Shown here piece after piece: positions 1 through 5,829 of a DNA stretch of 6,805 bases. The stretch comes from Pseudomonadota bacterium (lineage in GTDB: Bacteria; Pseudomonadota; Alphaproteobacteria; Rhodobacterales; Rhodobacteraceae). The number at the start of each line of letters is the position of its first letter. The stretch's first letter is position 1. A program made the translations under genes and the position numbers. The notes below the pieces were generated by a model that made no database searches, was not told where the DNA came from, and saw only the letters and a list, made by a program, of their open reading frames with translations. The DNA is taken from contig JAQBUS010000056.1 of the NCBI GenBank assembly GCA_027623875.1, forward strand, positions 1 to 6,805, given 5' to 3'.

Positions 1-748
1 TATGCCTGTCGTGGTTTCAATGCTGAATAGTTATTCTGGTTGGGCTGCTGCTGCTATCGGATTTACTCTTGGTAACGATTTGCTAATTGTAACAGGAGCT
101 TTGGTAGGCTCTTCGGGCGCGATCCTGAGCTATATCATGTGTAAGGCCATGAATAGGAAATTTGTTTCAGTAATTTTGGGTGGTTTTGGTGGAGTATCCG
201 GACCACAAATGGAAGTCGAAGGCGAACAAATCTCTATTGATGTGGATGGCGTTGCAGCAGCGTTAAACGATGCAAATAGTATCATCATAATTCCTGGTTA
301 CGGAATGGCCGTTGCTCAGGCGCAGCAATCTGTCTCGGAGTTGGTTCGAAAACTTAGAGCTCAAGATAAAGATGTGAAATTCGCAATTCATCCGGTAGCA
401 GGTAGATTGCCTGGACATATGAATGTTTTATTGGCGGAAGCTAAGGTTCCATATGATATAGTCCTAGAAATGGATGAAATTAATGAAGACTTTAAAAATA
501 CGGATGTCGCAATTGTTATAGGTTCTAATGACATTGTGAATCCAGCTGCCCAAGATGATCCTAACAGTCCAATTGCTGGTATGCCTGTTCTTGAGTGCTG
601 GAAGGCAAGACAAGTGTTCGTGTCCAAGCGAGGGCAAGGCACGGGTTATTCTGGCATCGAAAACCCACTATTTTATAAAGAGAACACCAGAATGTTTTAT
701 GGGGATGCTAAGGCGTCTCTCGATGCACTTTTGCCAAAAATAGATTAA
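1..748 (+). CDS. pntB: NAD(P) transhydrogenase subunit beta, C-terminal part (start lies outside the window)
   Basis: This inner-membrane subunit carries the last membrane helices and the NADP(H)-binding domain III of the proton-translocating transhydrogenase, which moves hydride between NADH and NADP+ using the proton gradient. About 248 residues are visible, roughly half of the usual 460-480, so the gene begins upstream. The first in-frame ATG (position 2) is internal: the same MPVVVSMLNSYSGW wording lies mid-protein in E. coli PntB. Visible residues 1-60 hold the end of the membrane domain (LLIVTGALVGSSGAILSYI). Domain III follows, with the GYGMAVAQAQ nucleotide-binding motif at about 99-108, HPVAGRLPGHMNVLLAEA at 130-147, GSNDIVNPAA at 174-183, and KRGQGTGY at 209-216 leading into NPLFYKENTRMFYGDAK. 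The protein is intact to its TAA stop. It normally follows pntA, which would be off the left edge. It has no obvious functional link to the transporter genes. Identity is very secure. Confidence 0.97.
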   Translation, partial: MPVVVSMLNSYSGWAAAAIGFTLGNDLLIVTGALVGSSGAILSYIMCKAMNRKFVSVILGGFGGVSGPQMEVEGEQISIDVDGVAAALNDANSIIIIPGYGMAVAQAQQSVSELVRKLRAQDKDVKFAIHPVAGRLPGHMNVLLAEAKVPYDIVLEMDEINEDFKNTDVAIVIGSNDIVNPAAQDDPNSPIAGMPVLECWKARQVFVSKRGQGTGYSGIENPLFYKENTRMFYGDAKASLDALLPKID

Positions 749-758
749 GAATTTTTAA

Positions 759-797
759 GGTTTAGTAGGTAGACAGGTTTACTGCCTCCTAGTAACC
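759..797. terminator. Possible bidirectional terminator: imperfect dyad between convergent pntB and ATPase genes
   Basis: The 40-bp gap between the two facing stop codons holds an imperfect inverted repeat. GGTTTAGTAGG on the left faces CCTAGTAACC on the right, and an inner CAG/CTG pair closes a GTTTA loop. The stem has mismatches and one bulge, and it overlaps the last codons of the ATPase gene. Neither side has a clean run of T, so a classical intrinsic terminator is not shown. The position between convergent genes is the main argument. Confidence 0.35.
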
Positions 798-2618
798 ACT
801 TTCTGACGTTAAAACAAAATGTCCCGGAGATACCTCAGCATACTCGGATGCAGCGGGAGTATAATTAACCGGGTGAATAGGCGATGGAATTGGTTTAAAG
901 TTAAGGTCTTTTTCCAATTTTCTCTTTCTGGGATCCGCAATCGGAACTGCTTTCATTAATGCTTGAGTGTATGGGTGTTGTGGATTTTCGAATACTGCGG
1001 GGCGAGGGCCTATTTCTACTATTCTACCCAAATACATCACCCCAACGTGATGACTAACTCTTTCAACTACTGCCATATCGTGGCTGATAAAAAGAAATGA
1101 TAGCCCTAACTCAGATTGCAATTCCATCATTAGATTAAGAACTTGGGCTTGGACAGAGACATCTAAAGCTGAAACTGCCTCATCAGCGATGATAAGCTTT
1201 GGGTTGAGGGCAAGGGCTCTTGCAATTGCAACTCTTTGCCGTTGTCCACCAGATAATTCATGAGGAAAACGCCGCATGAAACTTTTGGGCAACTCAACTC
1301 TATCAAAAAGAACTGCTACCCTATCTTCGAGGTCCTTTCCCCGAAAAGTATCGTAATTTCTAAGCGGTTCAGCAACTTGATCAGATAATTGCATTTGAGG
1401 ATTCAGGGAGGCAAATGGATCTTGAAAAACCATTTGAATATGCTGCCTGGCTTTTCGTAACTCTTTAGGGTGTAGGGATAGAATGTCTTGCCCATCCAAA
1501 TCTATTTGTCCGGAAAGAGGTTCTACAAGGCGAATAAGAGAACGGCCAGCAGTAGATTTCCCACACCCGGACTCTCCTACCAAAGATAGTGTTTGACCTT
1601 TGTTGATAGTAAAAGAAACGTCTTCAACGGCATGGACGTTTGCTATGTGGCGTCGAAAAAAACCTCCCCTTACAGGAAAACGGGTCGTCAAGTTTTTAAC
1701 GTTTAAAAGAGGTTCATTAGTGCCTGGTATAGGCTCTAAATTTTGATTTTTAATTTTTATTAAACGCATTGGTTCTGGTAGGGGCTTGCCTTGCATTTCC
1801 CCTAACTTGGGAACGGCTGCAAGTAAGGATTTAGTATATTCGTGTTGTGGGTTTTCAAAAATAGCTTCAACGCTCCCTTCTTCTACTTTCTTTCCCTTGT
1901 ACATTACTACTACTCTATCAGCCATTTGTGCTACTACGGCCATGTCATGAGTTATGAACATTACAGCTGTCCCTGTTTCTCGCTTTAAGCGATCCATTAG
2001 GGCTAAAATTTCGGCTTGGATGGTCACATCTAGCGCTGTAGTCGGCTCATCTGCGATTAATAGGCGAGGTTCACATGCCATTGCCATTGCGATAACCACT
2101 CTTTGTCTCATTCCCCCAGAAAGTTCATGCGGATACTGCTTAATTCGCCGTTCTGGTTCAGGAATTCTAACTTCGTGTAAGAGTTCCATTGCCTTTGCTC
2201 TTGCTTGAGCCTTCGAAAGCTTCTTATGTAACCTTAGGCCTTCTGTAAGTTGACGTTCTACTGTGAAGACAGGATTTAAGGCGGTCATAGGTTCTTGAAA
2301 AATCATCCCAATTTCATTTCCACGAATTGTTCTCATAAGTGAAGCATTGGTTTTGACGACGTCGACTTTGTCACCGTTCTTTCTGTCAAAGATTAATTCA
2401 CCTCCGGAAATACGGCCTCCGCCAAATTCAACTAACCGCATCATTGATAATGAAGAAACAGATTTTCCTGAACCTGATTCTCCAACAATACAAACAGTTT
2501 CCCCAGGGTTAATTTCAAATGATACGTCTTCGACGCCTACCACTGTCCCATCTTTGGTTTCAAATTCTACTCTTAAATTCTTAAAGGTTGCAATCGGGGA
2601 TTGGATTTGGTCAAGCAT
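789..2618 (-). CDS. Fused double-domain ABC importer ATPase (GsiA/DppDF type)
   Basis: This is the cytoplasmic motor of a peptide/opine/nickel-family ABC importer, with both ATP-hydrolysing subunits in one chain, as in E. coli GsiA. Counting from the ATG at 2618 (609 residues), domain 1 has Walker A GESGSGKS at 46-53, Q-loop Gln 108, signature LSGGM 166-170, Walker B LLIADEP 186-192 and switch His 224. Domain 2 has Walker A GESGCGKS at 348-355, Gln 399, signature LSGGQ 455-459, Walker B IIADEA 476-481 and His 513. Each half ends in the oligopeptide-transporter tail motif (NPQHEYTKSLLAAVP near 256, NPQHPYTQALMKAVP near 545), so both sites look active. An in-frame ATG at 2648 would add ten residues, but it has no ribosome-binding site and sits inside a palindrome. 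The 2618 start has AAGAAAG six bases upstream. The gene is divergent from the binding-protein and permease genes, which lack their own ATPase here, so it probably powers them. The substrate is unknown. Confidence 0.93.
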   Translation of the reverse strand: MLDQIQSPIATFKNLRVEFETKDGTVVGVEDVSFEINPGETVCIVGESGSGKSVSSLSMMRLVEFGGGRISGGELIFDRKNGDKVDVVKTNASLMRTIRGNEIGMIFQEPMTALNPVFTVERQLTEGLRLHKKLSKAQARAKAMELLHEVRIPEPERRIKQYPHELSGGMRQRVVIAMAMACEPRLLIADEPTTALDVTIQAEILALMDRLKRETGTAVMFITHDMAVVAQMADRVVVMYKGKKVEEGSVEAIFENPQHEYTKSLLAAVPKLGEMQGKPLPEPMRLIKIKNQNLEPIPGTNEPLLNVKNLTTRFPVRGGFFRRHIANVHAVEDVSFTINKGQTLSLVGESGCGKSTAGRSLIRLVEPLSGQIDLDGQDILSLHPKELRKARQHIQMVFQDPFASLNPQMQLSDQVAEPLRNYDTFRGKDLEDRVAVLFDRVELPKSFMRRFPHELSGGQRQRVAIARALALNPKLIIADEAVSALDVSVQAQVLNLMMELQSELGLSFLFISHDMAVVERVSHHVGVMYLGRIVEIGPRPAVFENPQHPYTQALMKAVPIADPRKRKLEKDLNFKPIPSPIHPVNYTPAASEYAEVSPGHFVLTSESGY

Positions 2619-2642
2619 CACAGACTTTCTTGATAATAAGAC

Positions 2643-2663
2643 ACACATTAAAATGTGTACATT
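2643..2663. repeat. Nested dyad at the upstream ATPase ATG (possible operator)
   Basis: ACACATTAAAATGTGT (2643-2658) is an inverted repeat with 7-bp perfect arms and a 2-bp centre. Its right arm is shared with a second dyad, AATGT-GT-ACATT (2652-2663), so three ACATT/AATGT half-sites are packed into 21 bp. The upstream ATG of the ATPase (2648-2646) lies inside the first dyad, which supports translation starting at 2618 instead. The position fits a repressor site just downstream of the candidate promoter, or a hairpin in the 5' leader of the ATPase message. Confidence 0.45.
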
Positions 2664-2684
2664 ACGTTTAGATTTTCAGTTGCT

Positions 2685-2731
2685 AATCTGTCTTGATGAG
2701 ACTGACATGTCAATTAACTGTATTTTTTTTT
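2685..2731 (-). promoter_or_regulatory. Candidate promoter of the ATPase gene: TTGACA box with upstream A-tract
   Basis: Read on the minus strand, a perfect TTGACA (positions 2713 to 2708) lies 90 bases before the chosen ATG. Nine consecutive A (2731 to 2723) sit 9 bases upstream of it, where an UP element that contacts the polymerase alpha subunit would be. The -10 is poor: CAGATT at 2690-2685 with 17-bp spacing matches only 3 of 6 positions. A weak -10 next to a strong -35 would suit a regulated promoter, and the -35 overlaps the TGACATGTCA palindrome. This is inference from consensus only. Confidence 0.35.
2703..2712. repeat. Palindrome TGACATGTCA overlapping the candidate ATPase -35 box
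   Basis: This is a perfect 10-bp self-complementary sequence. Its right half forms most of the minus-strand TTGACA. It shares the TGAC/GTCA half-sites with the dyad at 2790-2802, which suggests, but does not prove, a common regulator. Ten-base palindromes do occur by chance in regions of this size. Confidence 0.4.
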
Positions 2732-2789
2732 ACTTCGAAATGCAATTATTATATTGGGATTTCTTATATTTTGAGACTAAAGGGCTTAA

Positions 2790-2802
2790 ATGACTAAGTC
2801 AT
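2790..2802. repeat. Odd-centred palindrome ATGACTAAGTCAT (possible operator)
   Basis: Six-base arms ATGACT/AGTCAT are perfectly complementary around a single central A. The dyad lies about 88 bp from the TGACATGTCA palindrome, centre to centre, and about 40 bp upstream of the plus-strand TATAAT. That is a plausible place for an activator or repressor of the binding-protein operon. The protein that would bind it cannot be named. Confidence 0.45.
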
Positions 2803-2812
2803 AACATATTTA

Positions 2813-2866
2813 CTACGTGCTCCTACGAGAATTCTACAATTATAATGAGTTTAACTGAAATTGTAG
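2813..2866 (+). promoter_or_regulatory. Candidate promoter of the binding-protein operon: TATAAT with flanking inverted repeat and phased CTAC repeats
   Basis: A perfect TATAAT occurs at 2841-2846, about 170 bases before the binding-protein ATG. The matching -35 position (2818-2823, TGCTCC) is poor, so an activator would be needed if this is the real promoter. Upstream, CTACG, CTACG and CTACA start at 2813, 2823 and 2834, about one helical turn apart. The TATAAT overlaps the left arm of an 8-bp inverted repeat, CTACAATT (2834-2841) and AATTGTAG (2859-2866), with a 17-bp spacer. Use of this promoter would give a leader of roughly 160 bases. This is inferred from consensus only. Confidence 0.35.
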
Positions 2867-2949
2867 CTTGCATTTTATCAAGATTCAGTTTCGATTGAAA
2901 TATGTCTACGTCAAAATGGCTCCATTAATTATGATTTTTAGGAGCTTAT

Positions 2950-2961
2950 ATGTGTTACTAG
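2950..2961 (+). other. Possible three-codon leader ORF (M-C-Y-stop) with its own ribosome-binding site
   Basis: AGGAG at 2940-2944 is followed five bases later by ATG TGT TAC TAG. A start codon that well placed behind a Shine-Dalgarno sequence could load ribosomes 54 bases before the true start of the binding-protein gene. The same AGGAG can pair with an upstream GGCTCC (2918-2923) across a 17-base loop. It is far too short for coding statistics and may be chance. Confidence 0.25.
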
Positions 2962-3014
2962 GCTTGAATACCTGGGGAAGATAATTTTTCATCGGGAAAA
3001 AAAAGGAGAGGAAT

Positions 3015-4715
3015 ATGAACTTTAAAACAATAATACTCGGCGCAGCTGTAGCACTGGCGTTTTCGCCTGCCGCATTTGCTGGACGAGGAACGGATGGAGA
3101 GGTTAAAATTATTTATTGGCAGGCTCCGTCAATTTTAAACCCGTACCTGTCAAATGGTACAAAGGATATCGAATCATCGTCATTAATTCTTGAGCCCTTA
3201 GCTCGATATGATCCAGATGGGGGAATTGTGCCGTTTCTTGCTGCTAATGTCCCTACAACAGCAAATGGTGGAGTTAGTGCTGACCTAAAAACAATTACGT
3301 GGACATTAAACCCATCTATTGTTTGGTCTGATGGAACACCTTTTACGGCTGCAGATGTCAAGTTCACGTATGATTACTGTATGGATCCAGCAGGAGGTTG
3401 TGCAAACACGGCGAAATTCAATGGAGTAACAAGTGTTGAGGCTCCAGATGCTGCAACAGTAGTTATTACGTTTGCTGACGCAACGCCGAACCCTTATGGA
3501 CCTTTTGTCGGAGGGCAAACGCCAATCTTACAGCAGGCGCAATTTGCAAACTGTATGGGAGCAGCTGCTCAAACTTGTTCTAAGGAAAATTTTGGACCAA
3601 TAGGAACTGGCGCATATGCGGTAGTAGACTTTAAACCAAACGATGTGATTAGAATGGTTGCGAATCAAAATTACCGAGATGCAAACAAACCGGCTTTTGC
3701 TACTTTACTTTTCAAAGGTGGAGGTGATGCTACTGGTGCTGGACGATCAGTTTTGGAAACCGGAGAGTTTGATTATGCTTGGAACCTTCAATTGGCGCCA
3801 GATGTAATTAAAAATATGGAAGCTGCAGGAAAAGGCGTTGCCATAACTGGCTACGGTCCTAGTGTGGAGCGGATCGAATTCAATATGACCGATCCATCAC
3901 CTTCTCTAGATGAAGATACTCGGGCAACTCGAAAAGCACCTCACCCATTTTTGAGTGATATTCGTGTTCGAAAAGCTATGTCAATGGCTATAGATCGCGT
4001 GCTTTTGACTGAAATCGGATATGGACAAATGGGTAAAGCCACATGTGATTTGGTTCCCGCTCCAACAGTGTATTCATCACAAAATGATTTTTGTATTCAA
4101 CAAGATATTGCTGGAGCGAATGCTCTACTTGATAGTGCTGGTTGGGTAACAGGATCAGATGGTGTTCGAACAAAAGATGGAATGAGATTGTCGGTTCTTT
4201 ATCAAACATCAACGAATGCTGTTCGCCAAGACTACCAAGCTTTGGTAAAACAGTGGTGGGCAGAAATTGGTGTTGAGACAGAGTTGAGAAACTTAAGTGC
4301 TTCAATCTTCTTTGGTGGAGATCCAGGCAGCCCAGATACATTCCAGAAATTCTATGCGGATGTTGAAATGTATACCAACAACTTTGATGGAACGGATCCA
4401 CAAACTTACCTAGCTGCGTATCTATGCGGAAATGAACCTAGCCCAGATAACCAATGGCAAGGTGAAAACATTAACCGTTACTGTGATCCAGCATACGACG
4501 CGTTGCATGCTGAGTTGACTAGAACTGGCGATATTGAAAAACGCTATGCGTTGGCTAAGAAGCTTAACGATATGTTGACAAAAGACAGCTATACTATGGC
4601 TCCTTTGACTCACCGTGGACGAGTTGCTGCGCACTCTAATACTTTAGGTGGTGTGGTAATGAATACTTGGGATTCTGAATTATGGAATGCGGCGGACTGG
4701 TTCCGTATCAAGTAA
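3015..4715 (+). CDS. Periplasmic solute-binding protein, family 5 (peptide-type ABC importer)
   Basis: This is the secreted receptor that captures substrate in the periplasm and delivers it to the membrane channel. The start has AAGGAG six bases upstream. Residues 1-22 form a clear signal peptide (one Lys, hydrophobic core, AFA cleavage site), with no lipobox cysteine, so the mature protein should be soluble. Family-5 features appear in order: LEPLARYDPDGGIVPFLA at 59-76, WSDGTPFTAADVKFTYD at 104-120, GTGAYAVVDFKPND at 197-210, and SDIRVRKAMSMAIDR at 314-328. At 566 residues it is slightly longer than DppA-like relatives (about 535). The mature chain has eight cysteines at 122, 129, 180, 188, 344, 360, 471 and 490, spaced as four near pairs that could form disulfides. 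It closely resembles binding proteins I recall from roseobacters annotated as peptide transporters. The true ligand is unknown: family 5 covers peptides, glutathione, nickel, opines and sugars. Confidence 0.93.
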   Translation: MNFKTIILGAAVALAFSPAAFAGRGTDGEVKIIYWQAPSILNPYLSNGTKDIESSSLILEPLARYDPDGGIVPFLAANVPTTANGGVSADLKTITWTLNPSIVWSDGTPFTAADVKFTYDYCMDPAGGCANTAKFNGVTSVEAPDAATVVITFADATPNPYGPFVGGQTPILQQAQFANCMGAAAQTCSKENFGPIGTGAYAVVDFKPNDVIRMVANQNYRDANKPAFATLLFKGGGDATGAGRSVLETGEFDYAWNLQLAPDVIKNMEAAGKGVAITGYGPSVERIEFNMTDPSPSLDEDTRATRKAPHPFLSDIRVRKAMSMAIDRVLLTEIGYGQMGKATCDLVPAPTVYSSQNDFCIQQDIAGANALLDSAGWVTGSDGVRTKDGMRLSVLYQTSTNAVRQDYQALVKQWWAEIGVETELRNLSASIFFGGDPGSPDTFQKFYADVEMYTNNFDGTDPQTYLAAYLCGNEPSPDNQWQGENINRYCDPAYDALHAELTRTGDIEKRYALAKKLNDMLTKDSYTMAPLTHRGRVAAHSNTLGGVVMNTWDSELWNAADWFRIK

Positions 4716-4755
4716 TTAATGAAGTTTGGGCTTAAAAGCCTATTCATAAACCTTT

Positions 4756-4786
4756 TGTGGGCTCCAGAGTAATTCTGGGGCCCACA
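4756..4786 (+). other. Strong intercistronic stem-loop between binding-protein and permease genes
   Basis: TGTGGGCTCCAGA (4756-4768) and TCTGGGGCCCACA (4774-4786) form a 13-bp stem with one G-U pair and a five-base GTAAT loop. No T-run follows on either strand, so it is not a standard intrinsic terminator. In binding-protein operons, a stem-loop here usually protects the 3' end of the binding-protein message, or partly blocks read-through, so that the receptor is made in excess over the permeases. A smaller GGGCT/AGCCT hairpin (4728-4741) precedes it. The structure is read directly from sequence; the role is inferred. Confidence 0.7.
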
Positions 4787-4821
4787 TAGTAAGATGTTAG
4801 ATTTTAAAAAAGGCCCCATAA

Positions 4822-5829
4822 ATGTTGTCATTTACTTTTCGCAGATTAATAATAATGGTTCCAACTCTGTTATTTATTAGTTTGGTGATTTTTCTTCTTC
4901 TGGAGCTAGCACCAGGTGATCCAATGGCACAAATTCCATTGACAGTTCCTCCTGAAGTGAAGCAGCAGATGAGATTGGCTTTAGGTTTGGGTGAGCCTAT
5001 CCCTATTCGGTATTGGAAGTGGGTTATTCAGTTTTTCTGGTTGGAACCTCAGGTTTTGATTGACTATTACTTTGGGAGTAGTTTCTCCGAAGGCAAGCTA
5101 AGGGTTATGAGTTGGCAAACCCGTAGCCCAGTAATGGAAATTGTAATTCAAAGACTTCCACAGACAGTGTGGGTTGTGGGAATGTCTTATATTGTGGGTG
5201 TTTTAATTGCGCTACCAATCGGTATCTACTCTGCCTACAAACAGTACTCTGTATTTGATCAGGTTGGTACATTTGTAGCAATGATAGGTTACTCCGTACC
5301 ACCATTTTTCAGTGGTGTCTTAGTCATTGTTATTTTTTCGGTTCAGTTAGGATGGTTCCCTTCAATATATGATACAACATTAGAGGTTGTTAACTGGGAT
5401 ACATTTGTTCTCCAATTAAAGCAGATGGTAATGCCTGTTATGGTTTTAGCGTTGCAAACTACGGCTCAAATAAGTCGCTTTATGAGAGCTTCTATGTTAG
5501 ATAACCTGAATCAAGATTACGTTAGAACTGCGCGCGCCAAGGGTCTTAGTGAGAGTGTAGTCGTGATGGTTCATGTTTTGAGAAACTCCATGATACCCGT
5601 TGTGACAGTTATAGCTTTAGGTGTCCCATCTGTTTTCGGAGGAGCAATTATTACCGAACAAGTGTTTAGAGTGAATGGAATAGGCCAGCTGTTAATTACT
5701 GCTATCCAAGCAACAGACTTACCACTAGTTCAGACGCTTACGTTTATGTTCGCAATACTAATAGTGGTATTTAATCTGATTGCTGATGTTTTGTATGGAA
5801 TACTTGATCCGAGGATTCGCTATGACTGA
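4822..5829 (+). CDS. ABC transporter permease, DppB/GsiC type
   Basis: This is the first of two inner-membrane channel subunits of the importer. The 335-residue protein shows the family layout: an N-terminal helix (about 9-30) running into the LAPGDPM motif, a long periplasmic stretch (about 31-115), then five more hydrophobic segments near 116-138, 150-174, 200-216, 255-278 and 303-325. The cytoplasmic loop that docks on the ATPase reads DYVRTARAKGLSESVVVMVHVLRNSMIP (about 232-259), and the chain ends LIADVLYGILDPRIRYD, as is standard for this subfamily. The start ATG has AAAAAAGG eight bases upstream. The gene lies 106 bp after the binding-protein gene, past the stem-loop, and overlaps the next permease by eight bases, so it is surely co-transcribed with it. 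Family assignment is secure; substrate is not. Confidence 0.95.
   Translation: MLSFTFRRLIIMVPTLLFISLVIFLLLELAPGDPMAQIPLTVPPEVKQQMRLALGLGEPIPIRYWKWVIQFFWLEPQVLIDYYFGSSFSEGKLRVMSWQTRSPVMEIVIQRLPQTVWVVGMSYIVGVLIALPIGIYSAYKQYSVFDQVGTFVAMIGYSVPPFFSGVLVIVIFSVQLGWFPSIYDTTLEVVNWDTFVLQLKQMVMPVMVLALQTTAQISRFMRASMLDNLNQDYVRTARAKGLSESVVVMVHVLRNSMIPVVTVIALGVPSVFGGAIITEQVFRVNGIGQLLITAIQATDLPLVQTLTFMFAILIVVFNLIADVLYGILDPRIRYD

Larger units (their letters stand above)
2619..3014. promoter_or_regulatory. Divergent intergenic control region between the ATPase and binding-protein genes
   Basis: About 400 bp without a credible gene separates the divergent transporter genes and must contain promoters for both directions. 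It is AT-rich and contains nested dyads at 2643-2663, a TGACATGTCA palindrome at 2703-2712, nine T in a row at 2723-2731, a 13-bp dyad ATGACTAAGTCAT at 2790-2802, CTAC repeats at 2813, 2823 and 2834, a TATAAT at 2841-2846 flanked by an 8-bp inverted repeat, TTTC/GAAA arms at 2889-2900, and a mini-ORF with a ribosome-binding site at 2940-2961. No known riboswitch or RNA gene is recognisable. The one long plus-strand reading frame running through part of it is antisense to the ATPase and has no family resemblance. Confidence 0.75.

Noticed and set aside
2347..2793. Plus-strand reading frame of 148 codons reaching into the divergent intergenic region
   Set aside because: Most of it is antisense to the conserved N-terminal ATPase domain. 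The part in the intergenic region is low-complexity hydrophobic translation of AT-rich DNA, with no ribosome-binding site and no family resemblance.
2619..3014. Search for a riboswitch, small RNA, tRNA or CRISPR array in the long intergenic region
   Set aside because: No cloverleaf, no repeated spacer pattern and no recognisable riboswitch core is visible; only short dyads and promoter-like boxes are present.
3988..4401. Minus-strand reading frame of 137 codons inside the binding-protein gene
   Set aside because: It is an antisense shadow of a clearly conserved coding sequence; its translation is rich in His, Gln and Leu with no recognisable domain.
4756..4800. Intrinsic transcription terminator at the strong stem-loop
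   Set aside because: The stem is followed by TAGTAAGATG and not by a T-run on either strand, and the permeases downstream need transcription from upstream. Protection of mRNA or partial attenuation fits better.
4610..4831. Minus-strand reading frame covering the stem-loop between binding-protein and permease genes
   Set aside because: It overlaps the end of the binding-protein gene antisense, has no ribosome-binding site, and its middle is just the translated hairpin.
5780..5821. Upstream in-frame ATG adding 14 residues to the second permease
   Set aside because: It would overlap the first permease by 50 bases, has no ribosome-binding site, and the extra residues merely translate the end of that gene. 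The ATG at 5822 has GAGGA at proper spacing.
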